Shown here: in pieces, positions 52,954 to 64,000 of the stretch
How the letters are laid out: the number at the start of each line of letters is the position of its first letter
Position numbering within the stretch: position 1 is the stretch's first letter
Assembly: GCA_032209605.1 (NCBI GenBank)
Contig: JASFXZ010000013.1
Coordinates: forward strand, 6,347,401 to 6,411,400
DNA length: 64,000 nt
Reading direction: 5' to 3'
Source: Mactromeris polynyma
Lineage: Eukaryota > Mollusca > Bivalvia > Venerida > Mactridae
The notes under the pieces: generated by a model
Seen by the model: the letters and a program-made list of their open reading frames with translations, nothing else
Database searches by the model: none
Told to the model about the DNA's origin: nothing
Translations under genes and position numbers: made by a program

Positions 52954-54189
52954 CTTAAACAGCATGAAACTAACGTACAGAAGCAACAAACAAACACCAA
53001 TATGCAACATTTAAGCTAGATGAGACACACTCTAGAGGTCGGGATATTGTCAAACCTAAAAAGATTTCAATGAAATTGAAAGTGATACAGAAAATGATAT
53101 GGAGATGCCAATATGGAGAGGATTTCCATGCTCCGATTCAATATACATGTATGTAGATGGTGCAATCCAACACAATTTGTAGTAGATACTGATGCACAGA
53201 AAACAGTCATATCAGAGAAAATATGCAATCAACTCGATGAGTAAAAAATACCAAAATTGCAGACGAAAGGCAAGTTGTTGTATGCAGGGGGTGAACCGTT
53301 ACAGTATAATGGAGAATGTTCAGTTGATATTACTCTAGACACAATTAATTTGAAATCAGAAGTGGTTGTTGCAAATATCAAAGATGATGCTTTGTTAGAA
53401 ATGGACATACATTTGTAATAAACTATAATGGCATACCTGCAGATATAATACTCAATAAGAACAAAATCGTATTAAATGTTAAATGATAATTATCACAAAA
53501 CACACATAAGGCAGGTTCATGCAGTTAATCATTATGCAATTGAGGGTCTCACAGGAATAATTATGATGTGTTTATTGATCGTGAAGAATCAGATGATAAT
53601 ATGCAGTCAAGCACTGTACTAATTGAGCCTTCAAGTAGTTATAAAAGAAAATTGCCCCTATAGTAATGGCTGCGAGCTTAGCTGATGGAAAAAGTCAACG
53701 GCAAAAGTCAGAATACTGAAGCCATTAAAAAATACAGTTTCTATGAATCAAGACACAAACATAGGCACAGCTGAATTTGTCAATGAACATCCTATAACAA
53801 TCTTAGAAAGTGAGAATGAAAATGATTTAAACAAATTCAATGCAGTCAGACGCCTGTACAAGAAACCAAACATACTGCAACGAGACAGATAAATCATTGT
53901 GATAAAACAAACATTACACATAATAGCAAAACTATTACAGAGATATGCAAAAATAGACCTAACCACTTACAATCATTGTACACTGAGTCAAACAAATATA
54001 GAAATTATAGTGATAAGTTACAATTGGCAAATTTTCTGATAGAGTATAAAGATGTATTCTCTAAAATTGATACTGATCTAAGTAGAACAAAACTAGAAGA
54101 ACACATAATCGATACGGGTGATGCGAAACTGCTCAAACAACCGTTACGTCGAGTACCGTTAGCATATGCAGACGTAGAAAAATGCCATT

Positions 54190-55410
54190 GATAAAATGCT
54201 TTGTCAAGGCTTAATAGGCCATCAAATAGCCCATGGGCTAGTCCATTGTTATTTACAAAGAAAATATATGGTAGTTTTATACCTTAATAAGGTTACTAAG
54301 TGTGATGCGTTTCCCTTTCCAAAAAAATAATAAATGTATTGATGCAGTGGAAAGCGCTACCTCATTTAGTACTCTTGATTTTTTATCAGGATAGCATCAA
54401 TATTCCGTACATAAGCGAGACATACCAAAAACGGCATTTTGTACGAAATATGGTTTGTTCCAAGTTTTAGTCACACCATTTGGAATGACAAATAGTGGTG
54501 CATCGTTTCAAATATATATTCTTTATTTCCTCCAATAAATGAAGAGCTATGGAATTAGCACTTCAATGTCTACAATGGTACATATTTATCATTTATATTG
54601 ATGATAATCGTATTCGCTGAATCATTTAGTGAACATATAGAGCGATTAAATATTTGCAAATATCAAGCTACATTTCCTGGGCATAGAGTTAGTGCTAAAG
54701 GCATACGTCCCGACGCAAATAATATTGCAAAAGTACTAGAATGGCAAAGACCGTAAAATGCAACAGAAATTAAACACTTTCTTGGTTTATGCTCATATTA
54801 TAGAACATATGTACGGCAATTCAGTTCAATAGCAAATCCGTTAAATGCCCTCACAAAAAATGATAGTCCATTAATTTGGATAAATGATTGCCAAATAACA
54901 TTTAATAGACTCAAAGGAGCTCTTACAAGTTCAGATATCCAAAACGTAAAGACATATTTGTGTTAGATGTTGATGCATTTGATTTCAGTATAGGAACCGT
55001 GTTAAATCATATACAAGGCGGTAACGAAAAAGTAATCGCATAGGCAAGTAGGTCGTTAAACAAATCAGAACATACTTATTGTATTACTGAACGTGAATTG
55101 CTAGCAATACGTTATTTTACGGTATATTTCAGACATTATCTATTGGGCAGAGAAGTCCGTGTAAGATCCGATCATTTAGCATTAATTCATAGTACATGTT
55201 AGGTTTAAATTACCAAAATTGCTGGATAGTTGTACATATTATCTCAGTATAATTTCACAATCGAACATCGGAAAGGTATCAAACATGGGAACAGTGATGG
55301 CATTTCGCGAAGTCCAAACCCAAAAGAGTGTATGTGCAATGATGTAGATACAGAAATAGCATTAACATGCGGACCTTGTGATAAATGTATAAAACGAGCT
55401 GAGTAAAGGG
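54190..55410 (+). pseudogene. Retroelement reverse transcriptase and RNase H, broken
   Basis: Recognisable Ty3/gypsy blocks lie in different frames: SPWASPLLF near 54228, the TPFGMTN block, YIDD with N in place of the usual hydrophobic residue after it, TERELLAI in RNase H near 55088, and a GPCDKCIKRA piece near 55373. Several in-frame stops (for example near 54755 and 55041) rule out function. Confidence 0.85.
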
Positions 55411-56417
55411 AATCAAGCGTGCTATATAAAAATACAAACAGAATATCACAAACGCAAACAAGACCAATCAGTTATGGTCAATATTTGCTCAGGAAATGAA
55501 AACAGAGAACACGAATGTAGAATATATACTCAAAACGGATGGTTTGTATGTAATACACTATTGATTATAATCATACAACACATTTGTGTTATCTTCGTAC
55601 CAATGATTAAGACATCAAAGCACACATTAAAGAATACGTACATTTATCCATTTAAAACGACATCAACTATTTATTAATCATCACAAATTTGTCCTTGCTT
55701 ATAGACATAGTTTGAGCTAGATTTCATGAAAAGCTGTTGCCGCTAAAAATATTGTTTATTGCAACTTGCTTACAAGAGCAAGTTATTTCAGGTTGGTAAA
55801 TGAATTCCAGTATAACTGGTTAGGTCAACTGGCAGTCGTATATGACTGAACACTCTTGAAAAACGGCATAAAATTGATGAAAACAAACAAACCAAGACTG
55901 AAGACGACTTTTGACTACTGTCTTTTAATTCCATATTCTTAAAAGATGTCATCGTGAGTCGTAAAACTATTATTACTGGGGCAAAATCGTGTAATGATGA
56001 ACTTTGAAATCATTAACTTCATCATAAACTGGTCAAAATTTCAAAAGTTAAAATTGTCATAACAATACACATTTCAAGACTCTACGTAGACATTAACTGA
56101 GAATTGTGCGTCAAAAAGGTTTACCTTTCTTAGTCATTCTCGCGGAAGATTCCATCCCTCCCCGAGCTTGTAATTCCCTGACCGTATGTTTCAGTTGGTA
56201 CAATGGACGTCCAAATGGTCACTAATGCTATCATCAACTTAAGTTATCTAAATGTTTTTTACTTGCCTTCCTCCATTGTTTCCGCAACTCTTCGATGTTC
56301 GCATCGATGTTTGTTCGTCACGATGACTGAAATGTTAGTATCATTTGATATCAGTTTCGATATATGATAGTCCAAACGGTGTGAACGTAACGTTAGGGGG
56401 TTCCAAACTAGGCATAT

Positions 56418-58652
56418 CGGTCATTCTACAGAAGTTGCGTATTTTCTGTCCCTATAAAATAAATGATTTAAATAACTGGCAAACTTACTTTATTCATATA
56501 AAATCAAGTGAAATTGTACAAGTGTTCTATTACTGTAACAATATAGTTTTAACAATATACATAATTGAATAATAATTTTGTAAATTTTCACTTTCAGTGT
56601 AGTAACCCTCTCTAAATTGGCTTTGTCCCAATTCCAAACTGTTAAACTGAAAACAGTTTTTCTCAAAACCTTTATAACTTGTCTTTAAAGTAAGTATATC
56701 ATTATAAGACAAGTACTCAAATAAAGGTGATGTTAAATTTATAATTAAAAACTTTAAATAAAAAAATGATAATAAATTGATCAATACTACTGTCCCTCAC
56801 TTTCACATCATTCCTGTTACTGCAAATTAAATACAGTTTGTTAGAGTAATCTCCCCCGTCAAAACAACAGTTTTTTGGTAGAGGTCAGCAGTGGTTCTTC
56901 CTCTTTTTGGACAAGAAAGTATTTGAAGACAGAAGTCACATTGGAGGGAAAATTCGAAATATCGTTGAGAAACGGCGTTAAACCCGATGAAACAAACAAA
57001 CAAACAAAAATTTGAAAAAAATGAAAAGATAAGAGAAAAAAAGACATTTCAAATGTCATTACTGTTATGCCAAATAATGATAAGTAGCACACTACTTCAG
57101 TGATGTGAAGGTTTATTTTATACCTGCATATGTGTTCTGTATTAGATTGTTGTTCAAATTTTAAAGGAACACTTCTCTGTGACCTTGAATTTTGTATTTT
57201 ATATGTAAACATGTCATTCCTGTTACTCTCATTCCTTTTATCATGAAAAAGTAACAGGATTTACCTAGTTGGTAACAGTATTGACAAATTAAAAGACAAA
57301 CTGCCAGAAAAGAAGCATAATTGACGACAACATTTAGTTTTAAATAGCCCACAGTCATTAGGTTGGGAAATAGGACCAATTCTTAGCTATAAAATACATT
57401 AACAAACCTTCCCTATTATTATGTTAAGTTGAAATCCCTATTATTGTGTTAAGTTGAAAGGGAAATGTAACAGGAATTACAGAAAAGTAACAGGAATTAC
57501 ATTACACCGGTAACAGATCTGACATTTACTTTGAAACTGACATGCATTCTTTTCATTTGATAAAATAGTGTTTTTAAATCACAACCATCATGTTTACAAA
57601 TAGAGAGAGAAAGAAACTATAGGAACTTAGTTTGGAAAAAAATATCATTGATAAACAGTGTTGTCAATATTTGATGGTAACAGGAATGGCAGAAAAGTAA
57701 CAGGAATTACATTACATCGGTAACAGATCCGACATTTACTTTGAAACTAACATGCATTCTTTTCATTTGATAAAATAGTGTTTTTAAATTAAAACCATCA
57801 TGTTTACAGTACAAATAGAGAGAGAAAGAAACAAAAGAAACTTAGTTTGGAAAATGATATCATTGATAAACAGTGTTGTCAATATTTGATGGTAACAGGA
57901 ACGACAGAAAAGTAACAGGAATTACATTACACCGGTAACAGTTCCTTGGTACTAACATGAATGAAATTCTAATAGAAAGTTAGGTCAACATCTCTATTGT
58001 ATAATAATAAACTTGATTTATAATACTTGCACCAGTGTCAAGGAAACACAGTTTTTAATTGTGATAAGTAATTCCTGTTACCATTCATTATGCCATTCCT
58101 GTTACCTCATCATTCCTGTTACTGGATGTCATTCCTGTTACCACCATATTTTTATACATTTTTGAGAAAAGTAGGATATATTCATGTTACATGACTTACT
58201 TAAAAGATGCATGGCAATATTTTCTTCACCATTATATATAAACTTTACATAAAACTCCATGTTGTTCTTAAGAAAATTTGAATAAGAATGTTCATTTTTT
58301 AAATCTAAGCAAAATGGCAATACAATTTGAATACATTCAGAAAACAAACAAAAAATCCAAAAATTTAAGAGATTTACCATACATTTTTCAAAACTCATTA
58401 AAACTAACAATATTAATTTGTGCATCTTATGATTTTGTTGCTTTTAGTATTGGTAACAGGAATGACATTTTCATGTAGGTAATGCTTAAACAACGATCAT
58501 ATTTTTTTCCCAAGTACATCTGTTTGTCTAGAAACCTTGATCTGTTTATTAAATGTGTTATGTGTTTATTCAAATAAAAAGTTTTGATATTAAAGGCACA
58601 TTTTTTCTATCTTTTATTCAAATCAAAATACACAACTTCTGTAGAATGACCG
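56418..58652. mobile_element. 2235-bp TIR element of unassigned type
   Basis: Termini CGGTCATTCTACAGAAGTTG continue to GTATTTT with one mismatch over 28 bp. It is flanked by ATAT on both sides (56414-56417, 58653-58656) and splits a duplicated sequence whose other copy is empty. Inside are at least 14 copies of GTAACAGGAAT or its complement, and a ~210-bp block at about 57490-57690 repeated at about 57700-57910. The longest open frame is 117 codons and matches nothing I know. A non-autonomous DNA transposon is most likely. Confidence 0.85.
56936..57015 (+). repeat. Short SINE-tail-like segment
   Basis: GAGAAACGGCGTTAAACCCG then ATGAAACAAACAAACAAACA. Similar text is at 55855-55895 and 49678-49705. 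Confidence 0.5.
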
Positions 58653-59227
58653 ATATACACTAATCGCTGAATATATCACTAGATGAGTTAAATTGGTAAT
58701 AAAATTAGATACGGGAAAACCACAATTAATGAGTGCAACATAATAATTTGCTGTGTCCAACTTTATGTCACACTGATAATAATACATTGTATTATCATAG
58801 CCCAACTTTATGATTTGTTTACTTAAATACGATACATTTTTAACACGACTGATATTGGTTAGATATCCATTTCCAATCCACACTTTTGTTTGTATCTTTA
58901 CTGTGACACAAATGAACTGCATTGGCAAGGAAACACAAATATAACATAGATAATGATGCACAAAACAATGAAATATCAACACTTATTTGAGAAATATTCA
59001 CCAAAACGCATGTTTCTCGTTGTTCGATCAAAACTTCATCAAAGTAATTCATTTACTTACATATAGAGCAGAAAATAAACAACAAAACGATCCAGACGAA
59101 AAAACAAGAACGCATTCGCAAACATCGATGGGAAAATGATGACCGTATCCAAGACATGGTTGTTTACAGAAAACGGAATAGGTTAGTGCTGAAACATAAT
59201 TATACATATAATAAAAAAAAAAAATTG

Positions 59228-59280
59228 GCGGAATTTAGCGAACGCATTTACTTAGCTTATGCGACGTTCCCGCTTTTAAG
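59228..59280. repeat. Inverted copy of 51086-51138
   Basis: GGCGGAATTTAGCGAACGCA and TGCGACGTTCCCGC match the reverse complement of the left segment (GAATTTAGCGGAACGTCGCA and GAATGCGTTCG). Confidence 0.6.
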
Positions 59281-59488
59281 TGTTATTTTTGTTTTTAACC
59301 TCTACCTCACTTGGTCAAAATTTCCCCCATTTTCTGTTAACCTTTGGCGATCATTTTTGCACCAAACGATGCATCATGGAACACTCGTTAAACGCATATA
59401 TAGCATATATAACAATAATTCCCCCGATTGGTTTTCATCCAGCTATGTTCAAGCAAACTTAGCGGAAGTTTCTTATTTTGTTTAGTAA

Positions 59489-59700
59489 TATATGAGCGCC
59501 GCTTCACGATTGCCAATCTCTTCTTTATACGACATCATTTCCAGAAAACGTCACATGTAACGTCACCATGTACTGACGTAAGCAATATTTACCCCATATA
59601 GCAATATGGAAACGAAGTGACCATTAGTCCAGTCAATCTAATTTTAACCCTCAATTGCAACAGAAATGTTTTCAATTATATGCTTTATAATGATACTGTA
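59489..59700. repeat. Dispersed repeat, copy of 3060-3197
   Basis: GACATCATTTCCAGA, ACGTCACCATGTACTGA and AACGAAGTGACCAT are shared with the copy in PAN2 intron 3. Confidence 0.65.
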
Positions 59701-61758
59701 TAAACAACATATCAAAAGTCTAACAAAATATTTGATGCAGAAAGTAAGAAGAAATAAAAATTAAAAATGTAAAACTCCTTTGAAGGAATGGCGCATATTG
59801 TACACCATATTTTAAATATTATTCGCAAGCGTCCATTGATCAAGATGAATTCGTCAGCACACACATGTAAACAATGTATAAACTCACTATAGATACAGCT
59901 GGCAATAAGGTAAGTATTAGAATTTCAATTATATATGAAGTCAAAATTACATAAAATATATATGATAGTCATTCCTTTGTAGATTGGATTGTTATCATAC
60001 ATATTTAAGTGATTTTCAATTATTTATCCTTGCCTTATGTTTTCGTTTGAAATATTTAGATTAAGAGTAAAAAGCACATATTGTCTAACCAAAGCATAAA
60101 TTTGATACATAGGTCGATCGCGAATCTTTGCCATTTGAAATATTTCTTGTCAAATTATTTTCCTACGGAAGCGGGTATGTGCCAACATTTTGCCAAAGCT
60201 GCAGATTGAAGAATGGCGAAATATTCATTTGTTCGATGTATGTTTATCTGAACCATACTATTATTTATTTGTAATCATTGTGTTTTTATTGTTTAAGCCT
60301 CTAAATGAACAAATCGCGTAGCATGCTATAAAATATTGATGTTTTTTTTCTGCGAAATCAAGATAATTATGCTGTATCTTACTAGTAACATTATTGTTGT
60401 GTTCAATGATTATTCCAACTGTCATTCTATAAAATATATCATTAATCAAAGAAGAACTTAAGGAACTACATATCCAAGTGTTATATTCATCGGATCTACA
60501 CCATTCAAATACAAAATCAATACATCATCACTAACAGAGGTAAATAGCAATATTTCATCAATATGTTAAGCAAGTAATTCGATGAACGTGGCTGTAAAGT
60601 ATTTCATAGTGCTGGAAAAGTTGATAAATTTGACCTTTAAAGCTGAAACAGAATTTAATTGTACTTCACGTTGTGATACAATCATTGTAGGGAGGATACA
60701 AACCTCCTAATTGTATTATGCTGCTTGTCTGACATTACCAGTAACAATATGCAATTTGCATATGGTACAGATACGATAAATATTAAGCGTTAAACGTCTT
60801 GGTACATCACTTGTACTCAAACTAAACTTGGAGCTGAATTGTAAACTTGGAGCTGAATTGTGTAGTATCCTACCATTCTTTCATTCATTCAGTCATTTAC
60901 TGGATGTGACATAACGTATTTTTAAAGGTATTGCCTTATAAAAATTCATGAATACCAAGTAGCAAGTGTATTCCTTACTGCGTGTGTAGCACATGGTGAA
61001 GAAGTAATGACACGTTTGTATAATGAAACCTTAATAATCACACATTGCTTTATCACTCTTGCACAACTGATATTTCTATTTTAGACAGGCGATACGGTAT
61101 GTGTACATAGCCAATCAGAGACCAGCTTGCCAAACTATGACAGTAAACATATGTAAATAACGATTATGTGATTGTTTACCTAGTAGTGAGCTTTCACTGC
61201 TTTAATACATAATACAAATGTACTAAGACAATGTAAGCTTAATGGTAGAAAAAAATCAAACGTTAGTGACCAACATTATGATGTCATGTCAAAGTATAGA
61301 TATGGCCCAACATGTGCACCATTATGATAGGGTATGTTGGAGACATTCTTGAAAAAATTGACAAGATTTCAAAGAGATGGATCAAGTTACCGAAGCAAAG
61401 AATGGGTAACTAACGCATGCACTTGTACTGTAGTGCACATTTAGGGCCATATATGCAAAATTATTTCCTATGCATTTAAATGCGCAGTAATTTAAAGCCA
61501 TTCATACAGCTGTTGGTGCTGCGGAACCTGTGTACTTTAATATACGTCATCCCGTGACTCAGCCTTCAAGTCACCACAATATATTTAATGTATATAACTA
61601 CACAATTCTCGAGGCTGGAACGAATCACTACCTTCTGAAAAGGTTTTGTCGGCGTAAAATTAAACGGATTACCAAGATCTTCAAATACTCCCTCGATACG
61701 CTTGGCCATGATATTGTTTACACATTTAAATATTTCTAAAACGAAAATATACCTGTCT
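59700..61758. other. No gene seen
   Basis: AT-rich, short frames only, none with a recognisable domain. Confidence 0.5.
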
Positions 61759-61759
61759 A

Positions 61760-62374
61760 CAGTAGAACTTCGAAAACTCGAAATGCCGTGGCATCTAGCA
61801 ATTAGTTCTCAAGCAATCTATTATTCGAGGTATCTATGGTAAATACATACAATAAGAACATACTTCCATTAATGATTCAAATCAAACATACATTATGAAA
61901 ATGAGGAAGATAATAAATTGCCGGTGCCATATTGTTTAAAATTTCCCTTCTATTGTTCATTAAGTATTTGATGATCTACTTAACGATTGTTTGTCACATA
62001 CGTACATAAATGTATTATACATGTTTATACAATGTTGTTCAACAGTCAAGTCTTTAGCACGATGTGCATGTATATAGTACAACAGTCAAGTAATTTGCAT
62101 GATGTGCGAATAAATATGTTGCTCACTTGTCAACAAAAGAATATCTACAATCAAAGTTGATATGTACTGTATTGTTCGACCTATTTATGGGGGGAAATGA
62201 ATACAATGGTAGCTAGGGACCGCTAAACATGATCGAGAGTTCGACCTATCACTGTACGAGTGATCTACTGTTAGTTAATATGAAATGAGAAGGGATTTTG
62301 TCGGGACTTAAGAACCTGTTGGAGGTATCTACTGCGTTTGAGCCAAAACAGTTCGAGGTTTCGAAGTTCTATTG
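61760..62374. mobile_element. 615-bp TIR element with TA target duplication
   Basis: Left end CAGTAGAACTTCGAAAACTC, right end complement CAATAGAACTTCGAAACCTC, flanked by TA at 61758-61759 and 62375-62376. No transposase remains. The CAGTA/CAATA-GAAC ends suit the pogo/Tigger group. Confidence 0.78.
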
Positions 62375-64000
62375 TATTAAAAACTCTGAAGTCACATGCC
62401 TTACCGACCAATGAAAATTATTACAACAAAGCAGTTATACTGTATACTGCGATATCTCATAGACTAAATCAGAATGTCAAATATCACAATATGCTTGGTC
62501 ATAAAGCAATAAATCAGCGGTCCTGTAATGAAAGCACTGCATACATGTATGGGAGCATAACAAAAGTCATGACAAACACAGCTTTTGTTCATGAAAGTCC
62601 ATACTTTACCCCCTACAAACCACACCAGATGACGATATTACATGTTCAGAAAATGATTACGTGTACATATAATAATCTTTAAGAGAAATAGCGTGAATAT
62701 AGCAATGACTATTGATAAAATGCTTAAACAACGGTTCTTCAAGCACTTTGATTTTTCTAACAATTTTTGCTATTTCATTTTTTTATCATTATTACTATTT
62801 CAGGTGTGTGTTTGTTTGTTCTAAAATATTTACTTTCCGTCTAAATGTATCACATGCAATTATGTCGACTAACATTCTGGAAATGTTACATGCATAAATA
62901 AAAGAAAGGGGTGGGGAACTATTATTGTGAATTAGAATCTTCTGGGAACAAATTTATTAACAGTAGTAACGTAATTTTGTTTAATGTTGGTTGTGTCATT
63001 GCTGTGATTGTTGTGGTTGGTTATACTGCACTGTTATTTAAGCATTTAATCGGTGGGACTTATAATATAGTGTAGTAGAATTTATATGTATGTGTTTTTG
63101 TCAATCCAATTTGATAAGATGTATAACGATGTATATTTTAATACGTCTTACTTGTACATCTAATATACTTAAAACCTTTGAGTAATGTTTAAATTATTTT
63201 ACTTAATTGAGGTTACTAATGTTTCGAAGTTACTTAAACGAATATACTGGCGACTTTCTTAATTTAACTTTAGATTTTGTATTAATGGGTGGGGTAATTT
63301 CTATCACTTTTACTTAAGGAAATATTCATTTTTCCTTGTAATTGGACATAGTTCTTCATAAATACACATTGAATGGAGTCTAGATATAAATATTCTGCTG
63401 TCAAGAAGTTTTCTCGTACATAATATTCAACAGATGTACATCTGGTCATTTTCATATTGGCACTAAAAAGATATTTTTGTAAAAATGAGGTGGTGTTAAA
63501 ACAGACGAATTTCAAGTATTTCTGCAACATAGATTTAGTTGACGTCACTTACAAAAGACGTTGTAAATCCCATAGCAGCGCTCATATCAGAAATGATTTA
63601 ATCTACCTTGACATCCCGTAATATTAAAGCATCACCTAAATTTGTATAGTATTTTACACGAGTGTATCATTCAAACAAGGTGATCATGCTGGCCTATATA
63701 GGCATACTTCCTGTATTGTTGTTACATTGGCTAAAACATCTCTAATAAGAACTATTGCAACCGACTGAAAATATCGTGTTTTTTTACCATATTACTTACA
63801 GTCAAAACTTGTAAAATAGCCCGATTGTTAAAAACTTGATTTTTTTTAAAATTTAATGATGTACAAATATCTTTCTTCAACACATACGGCTCAAAACATT
63901 ATGATTTCATTCTTTATTAACGCGTGTTTATTGATGTTTCATCTATAGGAAACATATTCACCATTGGTCAATTTTAAGACAGTTTCCAACAGCCATTCAA
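62375..64000. other. No gene seen
   Basis: AT-rich. Only 63541-63590 is recognisable, as a piece of the dispersed repeat also found at 3255-3300. Confidence 0.5.

Larger units (their letters stand above)
51400..55440 (+). mobile_element. Decayed Ty3/gypsy-type retrotransposon interior
   Basis: In order on the plus strand: a polar, gag-like region from about 51470; one CCHC zinc knuckle (C-x2-C-x4-H-x4-C) at 52912-52953; a protease-like segment near 53176 where DTG has become DTD; reverse transcriptase from about 54190, with the TPFGMTN block near 54470 and YIDD near 54594; RNase H from about 54955; and the HRKG...NSDGISR linker near 55264 that precedes integrase. Integrase itself is absent. 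Stops and frame changes occur throughout, so the element is dead. Confidence 0.85.
55566..59213. repeat. Direct repeat, right copy, split by an insertion
   Basis: Partner of 49395-50693; the 2235-bp TIR element at 56418-58652 interrupts it exactly, with the flanks continuing the alignment. About 1.4 kb without the insertion. Confidence 0.7.

Noticed and set aside
56859..57212. 117-codon minus-strand frame in the 2.2-kb TIR element as a transposase
   Set aside because: No DDE/DDD-type motifs and mostly hydrophobic low-complexity text; it also crosses a SINE-tail-like segment.
59156..59485. 109-codon frame after the right direct repeat
   Set aside because: Runs from the repeat into unrelated AT-rich sequence and shows no domain.

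Overview
The window is animal nuclear DNA: AT-rich, with spliced genes, GT-AG introns, tRNA-derived SINEs, small inverted-repeat transposons and very many minisatellites. The repeat types and the protein relatedness suggest a mollusc, most likely a bivalve. This is an inference; no species marker was seen.

Positions 1-38420 (+) hold almost all of the gene for PAN2, the catalytic subunit of the PAN2-PAN3 poly(A) deadenylase. I could place 28 coding exons with consistent splice phases. They give 1284 residues to a stop at 38418-38420; the first exon or exons and the promoter lie left of the window. The order is WD40 propeller, linker, inactive ubiquitin-hydrolase-like domain, and DEDDh exonuclease with all catalytic residues present. 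Two insertions stand out: a Lys/Glu-rich segment (exon 15) and a CCCH zinc finger of the CX5CX4CX3H type (exon 19). The introns carry at least thirteen tandem arrays totalling roughly 10 kb. Several arrays were seeded from the exon-intron junction beside them, so the real splice site sits next to rows of near-identical decoys.

Positions 46941-41791 (-) hold a four-exon carbohydrate sulfotransferase gene (342 residues as modelled), convergent with PAN2. Both PAPS-binding motifs are present, but no membrane anchor was found, so an upstream exon may be missing. To its right (47259-47467, +) is a broken THAP-domain sequence.

Positions about 49390-59215 are a mobile-element region. A decayed Ty3/gypsy-type retrotransposon interior (zinc knuckle, protease, reverse transcriptase, RNase H; many stops) lies between two direct repeats of about 1.3 kb that may be its LTRs. 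The right repeat is split by a 2.2 kb element with near-perfect 28-bp terminal inverted repeats and many internal copies of GTAACAGGAAT. I could not assign that element to a superfamily. From 59215 to the end I see only scattered repeats and one 615-bp TIR element; no gene is supported there.
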